Notes: generated from the letters alone by a model not told the origin. Positions 1-8,945 are shown, counted from the first letter of the stretch. The stretch is DNA of 64,000 bases from Actinomycetota bacterium (GCA_005800815.1 SYEK01000011.1:27897-91896); one strand, 5' to 3'. Made by a program: numbers and translations.

Positions 1-1
1 G

Positions 2-655
2 TTTGTTGCCTACTTTTGGAGAATCAAAGCTAGCGCAGTCCCATTTGCTCTTTGTGCAATGACCTTAGATCGAGTTGTATTACATCGATCAAGCAACGTT
101 GGATTCTTTAAATCCCTCGGTACCGGTAAAGGCGAGACATTTACGCCCAGGGATGCAAATCCACTTCAATGGGGTCTCATTGCCGAGGTCAAGGACGCTG
201 ATACCTTTGATGATTCACTTGTCATCAAACGATGGCGTAAGTACTGTACCGAGGAGTTTCGGGCGATCATCGAACCGATCTCTGCTCACGGCAAATGGTC
301 CAAACAAGAGCCTTTTGTATCATCAATCAAAGATTGGGATGGGCAGGTAATTGCGATAACTCGTGCCCGAATCGCCTGGCTACACACCTTAAGGTTCTGG
401 CGAGCAGTCCCTCCGGTTACTGCATCACTCAAATCTGCTCCGGGCCTCATCGCTGCGATAGGAATCGGAGAGGCTCCTATCGGACTTCAGGGGACATTTT
501 CTATCTGGGAGTCCCCCGCTGCATTGCGCGATTTCGCCTATCGTGGGGCTGCGCATCAGGCCGCTATTGCCGCTACCGAAAAGTACAACTGGTACTCAGA
601 GGAGCTTTTCTCTAGATTCGCCGTGCGAGAAATACGTGGCTCGATTAATAATTAG
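2..655 (+). CDS. crtA: CrtA-like carotenoid monooxygenase (5' end outside window)
   Basis: Resembles spheroidene monooxygenase CrtA, a haem-type enzyme that adds a keto group at C-2 of acyclic carotenoids. The frame is open from base 2 (reading FVAYFWR...), so the ATG at 59 is probably internal and the true start lies upstream. Family landmarks seen from the internal Met onward: GTGKGETFTPRD (about residues 22-33), the HGKW segment near 78, an RFW near 111, the IGIGEAP stretch near 134 and a C-terminal WYSEELFSRF. Followed after 27 bp by cruF-like, glycosyltransferase and crtD-like genes on the same strand, so it probably belongs to a carotenoid-tailoring operon. The family call is strong; the substrate is inferred. 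Confidence 0.85.
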   Translation, partial: FVAYFWRIKASAVPFALCAMTLDRVVLHRSSNVGFFKSLGTGKGETFTPRDANPLQWGLIAEVKDADTFDDSLVIKRWRKYCTEEFRAIIEPISAHGKWSKQEPFVSSIKDWDGQVIAITRARIAWLHTLRFWRAVPPVTASLKSAPGLIAAIGIGEAPIGLQGTFSIWESPAALRDFAYRGAAHQAAIAATEKYNWYSEELFSRFAVREIRGSINN

Positions 656-682
656 GCTGGCAGATAGGGCAGACTTATAACT

Positions 683-1486
683 ATGCCAATCCGTCATTAC
701 TCACCGCGTAGAAACCGCCATAGAGCGATCTCTCGAAGGCTCAGTGGGATACTGATTGCCGTTCTCGCAATTGCAATCACTCTCCAGATTATCTACCCGT
801 TGATCGAGGGTGAGACTTTACGTTTGGTCACAATCGCAGTGGTCTATTGGGGTGCAGGTGCGATGCTCCTGCATGCCCTGCTTGCCTATGGGCCACGCTA
901 TGCCTTCACTTATTTAGGTATCACATTTCTCTTCGCATTAATGATCGAGCACATAGGTGTGACTACGACATGGCCCTTTGGTGAGTATTCCTACTCACCC
1001 GATCTGGGCATTCAACTATTCTCTGTTCCATTGGTCGTTCCCTTTGCTTGGGTAATGATCGCCCACCCAGCTCTCGTGATTTCTAGGCGAGTTGCAGGTC
1101 ACTGGGTCTTTCTCTACGGCGGTATTGTGATGGCGGCATGGGATTTGTTTCTTGATCCATTGATGGTCTCTTCAGGTCGCTGGACTTGGGTGGTAAGTGG
1201 GCCTCATGTCCCATTCCAACCTGAAATTCCTCTCTCGAATACATTCGGCTGGCTGCTATCTGGCATGGTTTTGATTGCCATTCTTCACCTCGTACTCACT
1301 CGAGAAAGAAGAAAAATCGGTGCATCCTTATTAGCCGTTGATATCTTCCTGGCCTGGACTTTATTTTCAGGAGTTGTGGGTAATCTCTTCTTTTTCAGCC
1401 GTCCCGGTATCGCTTTCTTTGCAGGAGCTATCTTTAGCGCCGTCTTAACCCCATATCTGCTCACTCGCTGGTTAGGGCGCCCATAA
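683..1486 (+). CDS. cruF: CruF-like carotenoid 1',2'-hydratase (DUF422 membrane protein)
   Basis: A 267-residue integral membrane protein with about seven hydrophobic segments, typical of the carotenoid biosynthesis family that includes CruF and bacterioruberin hydratases. These enzymes add water across the terminal double bond of a psi end group. Family-like polar landmarks are the ...IEHIGVTTTWPFGEY... region (about residues 92-106) and the WDLFLDPLMV region (about 152-161), which carry the likely active-site acidic residues. The glycosyltransferase that would decorate the new hydroxyl starts 6 bp downstream, as in cyanobacterial cruF/cruG pairs. No strong Shine-Dalgarno is seen before the ATG. 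Family confident; exact reaction inferred. Confidence 0.8.
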   Translation: MPIRHYSPRRNRHRAISRRLSGILIAVLAIAITLQIIYPLIEGETLRLVTIAVVYWGAGAMLLHALLAYGPRYAFTYLGITFLFALMIEHIGVTTTWPFGEYSYSPDLGIQLFSVPLVVPFAWVMIAHPALVISRRVAGHWVFLYGGIVMAAWDLFLDPLMVSSGRWTWVVSGPHVPFQPEIPLSNTFGWLLSGMVLIAILHLVLTRERRKIGASLLAVDIFLAWTLFSGVVGNLFFFSRPGIAFFAGAIFSAVLTPYLLTRWLGRP

Positions 1487-1491
1487 TCCCT

Positions 1492-2562
1492 ATGCTCTGG
1501 CTTACTGCATTACCCATCTTTTTGCTTCTGATATCAATCATCAATTTTTTTGGTATCAGAAAGCCCAATAAGGACAGTCAGATCACTGAGAGCGTCAGTG
1601 TGATTGTTGCGTTGCGCAATGAGGCCGAGAATGTTGTAGATCTAGTTCGCTCTCTCCTTGCACAGAAATGCTTAAATAACGTGGAGTTCGTCTTTTTAGA
1701 TGATAATTCTCAGGATCAGACCCTCGAACTGCTCCTATCGAGTACCGCTGAATCGGCCAATGTTCGGGTGTTACAAGGTGCTCCACTACCTCCGGGTTGG
1801 ATCGGAAAGGTTTGGGCGCTACATCAGCTCATGGAGTGCACTCATGGTGAGATCATCGTCTCAATCGATGCCGATGTCCGGCTAGCCCCTGATGCGATTA
1901 GTCGCTCAATTGCTCTCATGAAATCAGCCTCTCTGGAGTTTGTCTCCCCCTATCCCCGACAGATTGCCCACTCTGTGAGTGAACGTCTTGTGCAACCTCT
2001 TTTACAGTGGTCCTGGATGACAACCCTTCCTCTTCGTGTTGCAGAACGAGCACCGTTTTCATCGATGGCAGTTGCAAATGGTCAATTTTTCATTGTCCGC
2101 AGAACCGCACTTGTTGCATGTGGTGGATACGAGTCGGTCAAGGCTGCCGTGTTGGATGACGTATTCCTGGCTAGAGCACTTGCAAAGACTGGTTCGCGTG
2201 GCGTTGTGATAGGTGGTGCCGAAATCGCCGAGTGCCGCATGTACTCATCGTGGAGTCAGATTCAATCTGGCTACGGTAAATCCCTGCGTCATGCATTCGG
2301 ATCTGATTTTGGTTCAATTCTGGCGATAGTTTTTCTCCTCATGACAGGGGTCTTGCCTCTTGTCTCTGCCCTTTTGGGCTCACCTTGGGGGGTTATAACA
2401 TTTACTTTGGTCACATGTACCCGCATCATCAGCGCATTGCGTTTTCATGGCAGGATTATTGATTCACTCTTTCATCCAATCTCAAGTATCTTGTTGATCT
2501 ACCTCATTATTTACTCCTATCTCAAACGTGGAGAAATCTCATGGAAGGGCCGCTCATTATGA
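1492..2562 (+). CDS. Family 2 glycosyltransferase, CruG-like carotenoid glycosyltransferase
   Basis: A 356-residue GT-A glycosyltransferase. An N-terminal membrane anchor (residues 1-23) is followed by the GT2 opening VSVIVALRNEAENV (about 35-48), an FLDDNSQD motif and the metal-binding SIDADV motif near residue 125. A VLDDVFLARAL segment near 222 matches the GT2 ED region, and hydrophobic C-terminal segments suggest a membrane location. Placed between a CruF-like hydratase and a CrtD-like desaturase, it probably transfers a sugar to the carotenoid tertiary hydroxyl, as CruG does for myxol. Its stop codon overlaps the next start in an ATGA arrangement at 2559-2562. The acceptor is inferred from context. 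Confidence 0.75.
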   Translation: MLWLTALPIFLLLISIINFFGIRKPNKDSQITESVSVIVALRNEAENVVDLVRSLLAQKCLNNVEFVFLDDNSQDQTLELLLSSTAESANVRVLQGAPLPPGWIGKVWALHQLMECTHGEIIVSIDADVRLAPDAISRSIALMKSASLEFVSPYPRQIAHSVSERLVQPLLQWSWMTTLPLRVAERAPFSSMAVANGQFFIVRRTALVACGGYESVKAAVLDDVFLARALAKTGSRGVVIGGAEIAECRMYSSWSQIQSGYGKSLRHAFGSDFGSILAIVFLLMTGVLPLVSALLGSPWGVITFTLVTCTRIISALRFHGRIIDSLFHPISSILLIYLIIYSYLKRGEISWKGRSL

Positions 2563-4064
2563 AGATTGTTGTCATCGGTGCTGGCATGGGAGCCATGACA
2601 GCAGCCGGGCGACTAGCACGTAGGGGACATTCGGTGAGCGTCTATGAAGCCTCAGACACTTTTGGTGGAAAGCTACGCACTGAGTGGATTGGCAAATTTG
2701 CCTTCGATACCGGCCCTTCGCTCTTGACCCTACCAGCGGTCTACAAGGATTTCTTTATCAGGACTGGCAAACCGCTTGGACTGATGTGTGAAATCCTGGC
2801 TGTCGACCCATCCTTTGACTATCGGTTCACTGATGGCACACAAGTGAGCTTTTCAAACCTATCGCGCTTTCATACTCTCAATTCGATCCGAGCTGAGTAC
2901 GGAGATGATGCCGCCCAGCAGTGGGATCAGATGATGCGTCGTGCCTCAAAAATGTGGGATGTCTCGCGTGAACCATTTGTCGAATCAGAACTACGCTCCC
3001 CTCTTTCTCTGTTGAAGCGAAGGAATTTGATTCGCGACATATTCCTAATCTCGCCTTGGAAATCACTGCGTAACTTTGCAGATGAATATTTATCCGACAA
3101 GCATCTTCGATATATTCTTGATCGCTATGCGACATACAGTGGCTCAGATCCTCGTAAAGCCCCCGCTGTCCTTGCCACGATAGCCTACGTTGAAGAGGCC
3201 TTTGGAGCCTGGCATATCAAAGGTGGTCTTGGAACCCTTGCAACTTTGGTCTATCAGCGCTGTATCGACGTTGGAGTTACATTTCACTTCAATTCTCAAG
3301 TAGCACAAATCATCGTAGAAGAGGGGGTGGCTTCTGGCCTTCGATTACTCAATGGGACGGTTATCGCCGCTGATGTTGTTATAGCAAATGCCGATGCGGC
3401 CCTTATCTACAACGAGCTGATTCAGGGTGAGAATAAAAGGCTGCGCAAGGTGCGCAGGAACCTGATGAAGGCCGATGCATCTATCGCTGGCTTTACACTC
3501 CTTCTTGGCCTGCGAAAAAATGGGACCCAATCCCTCAAACACCACACAGTTTTATTTCCCACGGATTATGATGCTGAATTTGATTCGATATTTAGCGCTA
3601 AGAAACCAGCCCTGAAACCAACGATCTATATCTGCGCACCCCAGGATGAGCAGATGGTCAAAGACCCCTCTCTTGAGAGTTGGTCTGTGCTGGTGAATGC
3701 TCCACATCACGGTGCTGATGGATTTGATTGGAGTGATGAGAACTTCTCTCGCAACTATGCCAATCTCATTATCGATCAGATCGAAGCAAGGGGTATCTCT
3801 GTGCGCGACAGATTAGAGTCACTGACAATACGAACACCAGCAGATCTAGAGCGCAGCGTCCTGGCACCTGGAGGTTCGATCTATGGCACATCTAGTAACG
3901 GTGCTCGGGCCGCTTTCATGCGTGCAAAGAATCGTTCACCGATAGAGAACCTTTACTGTGTGGGAGGCTCCTCCCACCCTGGTGGTGGATTACCTCTCGT
4001 TGGATTAAGTGGAGAGATTGTTGCTAACGCAGTTGGGAGCGCGCAAAGCGCACAACAAGCGTGA
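2559..4064 (+). CDS. CrtD-like carotenoid desaturase (CrtI family)
   Basis: FAD-dependent amine-oxidase/phytoene-desaturase family protein of 501 residues. It has the N-terminal dinucleotide-binding motif VIGAGMGAMTAAGRLA (about residues 4-19), a following E for ribose binding (VYEAS), the FDTGPSLLTLP signature, and the C-terminal family motif with GGSSHPGGGLPLVGLSG. I chose the ATG at 2559 over 2541: it overlaps the upstream stop (ATGA), has a GAAGGG ribosome site about ten bases upstream and starts directly at the Rossmann fold. A separate CrtI lies at 6588, so this paralogue is more likely the 3',4'-desaturase CrtD. Its 3' end overlaps the convergent gene by 41 bp. Confidence 0.8.
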   Translation: MKIVVIGAGMGAMTAAGRLARRGHSVSVYEASDTFGGKLRTEWIGKFAFDTGPSLLTLPAVYKDFFIRTGKPLGLMCEILAVDPSFDYRFTDGTQVSFSNLSRFHTLNSIRAEYGDDAAQQWDQMMRRASKMWDVSREPFVESELRSPLSLLKRRNLIRDIFLISPWKSLRNFADEYLSDKHLRYILDRYATYSGSDPRKAPAVLATIAYVEEAFGAWHIKGGLGTLATLVYQRCIDVGVTFHFNSQVAQIIVEEGVASGLRLLNGTVIAADVVIANADAALIYNELIQGENKRLRKVRRNLMKADASIAGFTLLLGLRKNGTQSLKHHTVLFPTDYDAEFDSIFSAKKPALKPTIYICAPQDEQMVKDPSLESWSVLVNAPHHGADGFDWSDENFSRNYANLIIDQIEARGISVRDRLESLTIRTPADLERSVLAPGGSIYGTSSNGARAAFMRAKNRSPIENLYCVGGSSHPGGGLPLVGLSGEIVANAVGSAQSAQQA

Positions 4065-4644
4065 GACTGAGTATTTGAAGCGCTAAAAACCCATAGGCAA
4101 GAAACTCGACTCCTGGTACTGAAAGTTGATACATGAGCAGAGTCACAAAGAGAAAGCTTGCACGCACCGGCCGTTCGGTTGGAGTAACAACCCCAATCTC
4201 ATGGACTCCCAGTGAGGCCAACTTTGCGCGTGCATACTCTTGAAAGGCTGCAACGCTCCATAATGTGATTACAAGCCAAGCCGGGATACCTATGACATAG
4301 AGGGCGTATAACCAGAAAGCCTCACTGATTCGATCAACAACTGAGTCGAGAGTCGCACCCCAAGCGCTCTCTCGCTTTTGAAAGATTGCAACACTGCCAT
4401 CAACTCCATCACAAAAAAGTGAGAGAACAAGAAAGAAAATCGCCCACCATGATGTGGCGTTCAATGCCGTCATCACTGCGCTGGCCAGTCCAAGAAGGGT
4501 CAGCGAATTAGGAGAGATTCGTAGCAACGTTGCGATTAAGCCAAAGCGGTAAGAGATTGTCAGCCAAGCGGCCACAATACCTTTGATGGGTGCTCCATTA
4601 TGTAAGGAACTCCATCTAGCAGTAAATTCCTCTTTAGTGAGCAT
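4024..4644 (-). CDS. CDP-alcohol phosphatidyltransferase family membrane protein
   Basis: A 206-residue multi-pass membrane protein of the CDP-alcohol phosphatidyltransferase family, which makes phospholipids or related phosphodiesters from CDP-activated donors. The catalytic motif is recognisable around residues 78-103: four Asp residues and the Gly are in place (DGVDG...G...D...D). The Arg usual after the conserved Ala is Ile here (DGSVAI), which is atypical. The start overlaps the metF stop by 11 bp, so the two are probably co-transcribed from the metF promoter. The acceptor cannot be told from sequence; PgsA, CdsA-linked inositol and other branches are all possible. Confidence 0.75.
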   Translation of the reverse strand: MLTKEEFTARWSSLHNGAPIKGIVAAWLTISYRFGLIATLLRISPNSLTLLGLASAVMTALNATSWWAIFFLVLSLFCDGVDGSVAIFQKRESAWGATLDSVVDRISEAFWLYALYVIGIPAWLVITLWSVAAFQEYARAKLASLGVHEIGVVTPTERPVRASFLFVTLLMYQLSVPGVEFLAYGFLALQILSLTLVVRFARSQLR

Positions 4645-5488
4645 TATTCAAATTCCTATAGATTGCAGTAGTAGCGGTTGCACTATTCATAGTATAGAAG
4701 TGCAGACTCGGTGCCCCAGCATGCAGTAGCTGCTCACACAACTGGCTTGCTAGTTCGATCCCTAAATTTTGAACGGCATCGGCATCATCCTCTATCGCGG
4801 CGAAGGCCCTTGAAACTGCCGGGGGAATCGGTGTACCACCAAGCTCAGCCATACGCTGTAACTGTTTGACGTTCGTAATCGGCAGGATCCCTGGAATTAT
4901 CGGGATTTCTGAGCCACGAGCCTGCAATGCATATACAAGCTGCTCCCATTTTGAAACTTCAAAAAAAAACTGTGTGGTTGCAAAAGTTGCACCTAGCCGT
5001 TCTTTGCGAAGTAAAACGTCAATATCTTTTTTTGCATCACCCTGTGATGAAGGATGACCGTCCGGGAAAGCTGCAACACCAATATCAAAACCTCCAAACT
5101 CACGAATCAGTTGCACGAGTTGGTCAGCGTGGGTAAAACCATCTGAGACAGGTGTCCAGGGAGCGCGAGGTCCACCCACTGGATCTCCTCGTAGCGCTAG
5201 GACACCGCGAATTCCAGCGTCACGGTACAAATGCAGAATTGAGATCAATTCTGGGCGGCTTGAACCAACACAGGTCAAATGTGCCACCGTTGGAACCTTG
5301 GTTCGCTGCGTAACCTCTTTCGTGAGGCCGATCGTTCTATTGCGTGTTGACCCACCTGCGCCGTAGGTCACAGATACAAACTTTGGTGCCATAGGTGCAA
5401 GTGCCTCAAGGGCCTGCCACAATCGAATCTCACCCTCGCTATCTTTAGGGGGGAAAAATTCCAATGAATACGAAGTGCGCATTATCAC
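4634..5488 (-). CDS. metF: 5,10-methylenetetrahydrofolate reductase
   Basis: FAD-dependent TIM-barrel enzyme of 284 residues that reduces 5,10-methylene-THF to 5-methyl-THF for methionine synthesis. Family landmarks: SLEFFPPK near the N-terminus (the Glu is catalytic), FVSVTYGAGGSTR near residues 37-49, AHLTCVG near 68-74, and ALRGDPVGG near 97-105. A GTG at 5488 is chosen: a TACCCT -10 hexamer lies exactly six bases upstream, which suggests a leaderless transcript starting at this codon; an ATG two codons later is the alternative. The divergent crtE starts only 22 bp away. The same metF/crtE (idsA2) neighbourhood is known beside mycobacterial pknL. Confidence 0.92.
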   Translation of the reverse strand: MIMRTSYSLEFFPPKDSEGEIRLWQALEALAPMAPKFVSVTYGAGGSTRNRTIGLTKEVTQRTKVPTVAHLTCVGSSRPELISILHLYRDAGIRGVLALRGDPVGGPRAPWTPVSDGFTHADQLVQLIREFGGFDIGVAAFPDGHPSSQGDAKKDIDVLLRKERLGATFATTQFFFEVSKWEQLVYALQARGSEIPIIPGILPITNVKQLQRMAELGGTPIPPAVSRAFAAIEDDADAVQNLGIELASQLCEQLLHAGAPSLHFYTMNSATATTAIYRNLNNAH

Positions 5489-5494
5489 GCTCTG

Positions 5495-5504
5495 AGGGTA
5501 CCTT
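5495..5504. promoter_or_regulatory. Overlapping divergent leaderless -10 elements for metF and crtE
   Basis: The 22-bp gap between metF and crtE centres on GGTACC. On the plus strand TACCTT (5499-5504) sits six bases before the crtE GTG at 5511. On the minus strand TACCCT (5500-5495) sits six bases before the metF GTG at 5488. The two hexamers share the TA dinucleotide at 5499-5500. The spacing is that expected for leaderless mRNAs in actinobacteria (TANNNT ending at -7). The two promoters should exclude each other. Seen in sequence; activity is inferred. Confidence 0.6.
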
Positions 5505-5510
5505 TAAGGA

Positions 5511-6587
5511 GTGAGTTTAGAGGCCAAGGCAGCGTTGCAAGAGTTTCGTGATGCCGTTGAGATCGAATTATCGAAATTTGTTGTGCAGCAGTCCTCTTTT
5601 TTGAACTCCATCTCAACTGATCTTGCTCCGGTTGCGCATGCTCTCTCATCTTTCCTACTCGATAGTGGCAAGCGCCTGCGACCTCTCTTTGCATATAGTG
5701 GTTTCCTCAGCACTGATGCTAAATTCACTGCCTCCATAACCAGGGCCGTTGCAAGTCTTGAACTCTTACAGGCATGTGCACTTATCCATGATGATCTTAT
5801 GGACGGCTCAGATACACGCAGGGGCCGGCCCTCAATTCATCGTCATTTTGAATCCATACACGTTCAATCTGAACTAGAAGGCTTTGCCCCGGCTTATGGC
5901 CTGGCCGCCGCGGTCTTATTAGGCGACTTGGCCTTGGTCTGGTCCAACCAAATGCTCAACGAGGCTGGCCTCACACCTGGGCAGCTCGGCCATATATCTG
6001 GAATTTATGACGACATGCGCACCGAGTTGATGGCCGGACAATTTTTAGATATTCATGAACAGACTCGAAAGAGCACTGACCTGGAGCGCTCTGTAACAAT
6101 CGCACGATATAAATCTGGAAAATATACTGTTGAAAGGCCGTTGCATATAGGTGCTGCACTATCGGGTCAGCACTCCTCTGTGCTCCTAGATGCACTCTCT
6201 TCATTTGGTTTGCCTCTTGGAGAGGCATTCCAATATCGAGATGATCTATTAGGGGTCTTCGGGGATCCTCTGATTACCGGTAAGCCTGTGGGTGATGACT
6301 TACGAGAAGGCAAAAGGACGGTTCTCGTTGCCCTCACAGATGCTGCATGCACTGACTCCATGCGTATTGAGAGCAAAAAGTACTTTGGAATGCCAGATTT
6401 GGATGCAAACGGGATATCTATTTTGCAGGAAATAATTATGGCAACTGGAGCAAAGCAAAAGCTTGAAACAATGATTGAACAGCTCACGCAAGAGGCATTG
6501 AAGGCTGCAGAGTCTGAGGTCATTGGAGAGCGGGCTCATCCCCTGCTATTGGAGTTAGTCAAAATCACAACCAAGAGGAGTACCTAG
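5511..6587 (+). CDS. crtE: Geranylgeranyl diphosphate synthase (polyprenyl synthetase)
   Basis: A 358-residue trans-isoprenyl diphosphate synthase that condenses isopentenyl diphosphate units to the C20 carotenoid precursor. It carries the first Asp-rich motif DDLMD (residues 94-98) followed by RRGRP, and the second Asp motif YRDDLLGVFGD near residues 241-251. GKRLRP at 53-58 binds the diphosphate. GTG start supported by a leaderless -10 (TACCTT) six bases upstream. It abuts crtI and crtB with no gaps, so the three form an operon. The product chain length (C20) is inferred from that context. In mycobacteria the neighbouring homologue is called idsA2. Confidence 0.9.
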   Translation: MSLEAKAALQEFRDAVEIELSKFVVQQSSFLNSISTDLAPVAHALSSFLLDSGKRLRPLFAYSGFLSTDAKFTASITRAVASLELLQACALIHDDLMDGSDTRRGRPSIHRHFESIHVQSELEGFAPAYGLAAAVLLGDLALVWSNQMLNEAGLTPGQLGHISGIYDDMRTELMAGQFLDIHEQTRKSTDLERSVTIARYKSGKYTVERPLHIGAALSGQHSSVLLDALSSFGLPLGEAFQYRDDLLGVFGDPLITGKPVGDDLREGKRTVLVALTDAACTDSMRIESKKYFGMPDLDANGISILQEIIMATGAKQKLETMIEQLTQEALKAAESEVIGERAHPLLLELVKITTKRST

Positions 6588-8072
6588 ATGGTTGCACGTG
6601 TTAAAGGCCCGACCGATCATATCGTTGTTGTAGGGGCGGGTCTTGCTGGACTCAGTGCAGCACTGCGTTTGGCTGGCGCCGGTCGTAGAGTCACTGTCAT
6701 CGAGCGAGAGTCGGTTCCTGGTGGGAGAAATGGCCTGCTCCAAAAGCAGGGATACTCATTCGATACCGGCCCATCTGTATTGACTATGCCCTCATTGATT
6801 CAAGATGCATTCAACTGTGTGGGTGAAGATATGAAGGACTGGCTCGAACTCACCCCGTTAACCCCTTTGTACCGCGCGTTTTATGCCGATGGGACATCCT
6901 TGGATGTTCATGCAAATACACAGGAGATGGAGGCAGAGATTGAAAAGAACATCAGTTCAACCGAGGCAGCTGGGTATCGTCGCTATGTAGAGTTTGTCAC
7001 CAAGTTATATAAGTATGAGATGCATGACTTTATCGATCGCAATATTGATACTCCTTTTAACTTATTGACACCAAATCTGGCACGACTAATTGCGCTAGGA
7101 GGATTTCGTAAACTCTCACCCAAGGTCAACCAATTTCTCAAAGATCCTCGTCTCCAGAAGGTTTACTCTTTTCAGGCGATGTATGCAGGTGTCAGTCCCC
7201 AGCAGGCGTTGGCAATCTATGCGGTCATCGCATATATGGACTCGGTAAACGGTGTTTTTTTCCCAAAGGGAGGGATGCATGCAATCCCGCGTGGACTCGC
7301 AGCCGCTGCCCAAAAACACGGTGTCGAGTTTAAATACAATACGACGGTCTCCAAGGTTGAGCTCTCTCATGGCCGGGCCAAAGCAGTCCTGACCCAGGAT
7401 GGCCAGCGCATTGAGTGTGATGCCCTCATCCTCAATCCCGATCTTCCGGTGGCCTGGCGAGAGTTACTAGGAAAGACACCACTATCTGTCAAGCGACTGA
7501 AGTACTCGCCCTCATGTACAACCTTGCTCGTTGGCTCATCAAAGAAATACTCGCATACCGCCCATCACAATATTCATTTTGGGCAATCTTGGGACGGGGT
7601 ATTTGATGAGCTCATCAAGAAGAAGGTCTTGATGAGTGATCCCAGTATCTTGGTCACAGTTCCTACACATGATGATCCAGATTTAGCACCGCCTGGTAAA
7701 AATATCTACTACATCCTCTTTCCCACACCTAACCTGAGCGCAGATATTGATTGGCTCAAGCAGGCTGGACCATATCGAGATGAGATGGTGAGAGCCTTGG
7801 AGAGCCGGGGCTATGAGGGTTTTGGTGATTCAATAGAGACGCAGACTTTGACGACCCCCTTAGATTGGAAAAATCAAGGAATGGAACAGGGTGCTCCATT
7901 TGCAAGTGCTCACACATTCTTTCAAACTGGTCCCTTTAGACCTCGTAATATCGCCGCTGGGATCGAAAACGTAGTCTTTGCCGGCTCAGGTACCCAACCT
8001 GGAGTTGGCATGCCAATGGTGTTGATCTCAGGCCGACTTGCAGCAGAGCGAATCGTAGGACCAGTCAAGTAG
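6588..8072 (+). CDS. crtI: Phytoene desaturase
   Basis: FAD-dependent CrtI-family desaturase, 494 residues, converting phytoene to lycopene (or another desaturation state) at the membrane. It shows VVVGAGLAGLSAALRLA (about residues 13-29), the ribose-binding Glu in VIERES, the PGGRNG and FDTGPSVLTMP signatures, and the C-terminal GSGTQPGVGMPMVLISGR motif. The start codon directly follows the crtE stop and its own stop directly precedes crtB, so translation of the three is probably coupled. It is distinguished from the paralogue at 2559 by closer resemblance to bacterial CrtI and by its position beside crtE and crtB. Confidence 0.92.
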   Translation: MVARVKGPTDHIVVVGAGLAGLSAALRLAGAGRRVTVIERESVPGGRNGLLQKQGYSFDTGPSVLTMPSLIQDAFNCVGEDMKDWLELTPLTPLYRAFYADGTSLDVHANTQEMEAEIEKNISSTEAAGYRRYVEFVTKLYKYEMHDFIDRNIDTPFNLLTPNLARLIALGGFRKLSPKVNQFLKDPRLQKVYSFQAMYAGVSPQQALAIYAVIAYMDSVNGVFFPKGGMHAIPRGLAAAAQKHGVEFKYNTTVSKVELSHGRAKAVLTQDGQRIECDALILNPDLPVAWRELLGKTPLSVKRLKYSPSCTTLLVGSSKKYSHTAHHNIHFGQSWDGVFDELIKKKVLMSDPSILVTVPTHDDPDLAPPGKNIYYILFPTPNLSADIDWLKQAGPYRDEMVRALESRGYEGFGDSIETQTLTTPLDWKNQGMEQGAPFASAHTFFQTGPFRPRNIAAGIENVVFAGSGTQPGVGMPMVLISGRLAAERIVGPVK

Positions 8073-8945
8073 ATGGATGAGCTTGCGGCATCCTATGCGG
8101 AGTGCAAGAGATTAAATGCTCTGCATGGTAAGACATACTATTTAGCGACTCTACTGCTTCCCAAATCTAAACGTCCTTATGTCCACGCGCTCTATGGCTT
8201 TGCTCGATATGCCGATGAGATCGTCGATGATCTGGCCTCTACGCTCACAGTTGAAGAAAAGGCACAAGCATTAGGCACATGGGGCAGGAAAATCCTGGGC
8301 GATTTAAAGAGTGGGGAGAGTGATGATGCGATAGGTCGTGCCTTGATTGATACCGTCAATCGCTTCGATATCCCACATGCCCACTTTGAGGCCTTTCTTC
8401 ACTCAATGACCATGGATCTGACCGTGCAGGAGTACCAGACATACGAGGATTTGATGGAGTATGTCTATGGCTCTGCCGCCGTGATTGGACTTGAAATGGT
8501 CCCAGTCCTAGGTGTACTCGACGAGGGTGCATATGAGTGCGCAAAAAACTTGGGCATTGCCTTTCAATTAGCGAATTTCATTCGAGATGTCGGTGAGGAT
8601 CTAGATCGTGGCCGTATCTATCTTCCGCTCTCGGAGTTGGCTCAATGTGGTGTCACACGCCAGATGCTTGAAGAGAGAGTTCTGACCTCACAAATCGTGG
8701 AGGCTCTCAAGTTTCAGATTGCCCGCGTGCGCGCTCTCCAGGCCCAGGCCGCCCCTGGAATTTTGATGTTGGAGGCAAAGAGTCGACCATGCATAGAAGC
8801 AGCGAGCACACTCTACTGTGGGATCGTCGATGAGGTAGAAAAGATTGGTTATGACATCTTCAATCATCGAGCCACAACCTCCACATCGCGCAGAGCACGT
8901 GTTGCAGGTGTAGCTCTCCTGAAGCGTTTAGTTTCATCTCACTAA
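8073..8945 (+). CDS. crtB: Phytoene synthase
   Basis: A 290-residue squalene/phytoene synthase family enzyme that joins two geranylgeranyl diphosphates to phytoene. Both Asp-rich metal-binding motifs are visible: DEIVDD at about residues 49-54 and RDVGEDLDRGR near 173-183. The AxxxxSKSFYxA-type N-terminal region reads HGKTYYLATLLLP, and ALYGFARYAD follows as in the family. ATG immediately follows the crtI stop. It is the last gene of the crtE-crtI-crtB operon; a small hairpin and a TPP riboswitch follow. No lycopene cyclase or carotenoid oxygenase is present in the window, so the product line beyond lycopene rests on the crtA/cruF/crtD group. Confidence 0.93.
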   Translation: MDELAASYAECKRLNALHGKTYYLATLLLPKSKRPYVHALYGFARYADEIVDDLASTLTVEEKAQALGTWGRKILGDLKSGESDDAIGRALIDTVNRFDIPHAHFEAFLHSMTMDLTVQEYQTYEDLMEYVYGSAAVIGLEMVPVLGVLDEGAYECAKNLGIAFQLANFIRDVGEDLDRGRIYLPLSELAQCGVTRQMLEERVLTSQIVEALKFQIARVRALQAQAAPGILMLEAKSRPCIEAASTLYCGIVDEVEKIGYDIFNHRATTSTSRRARVAGVALLKRLVSSH

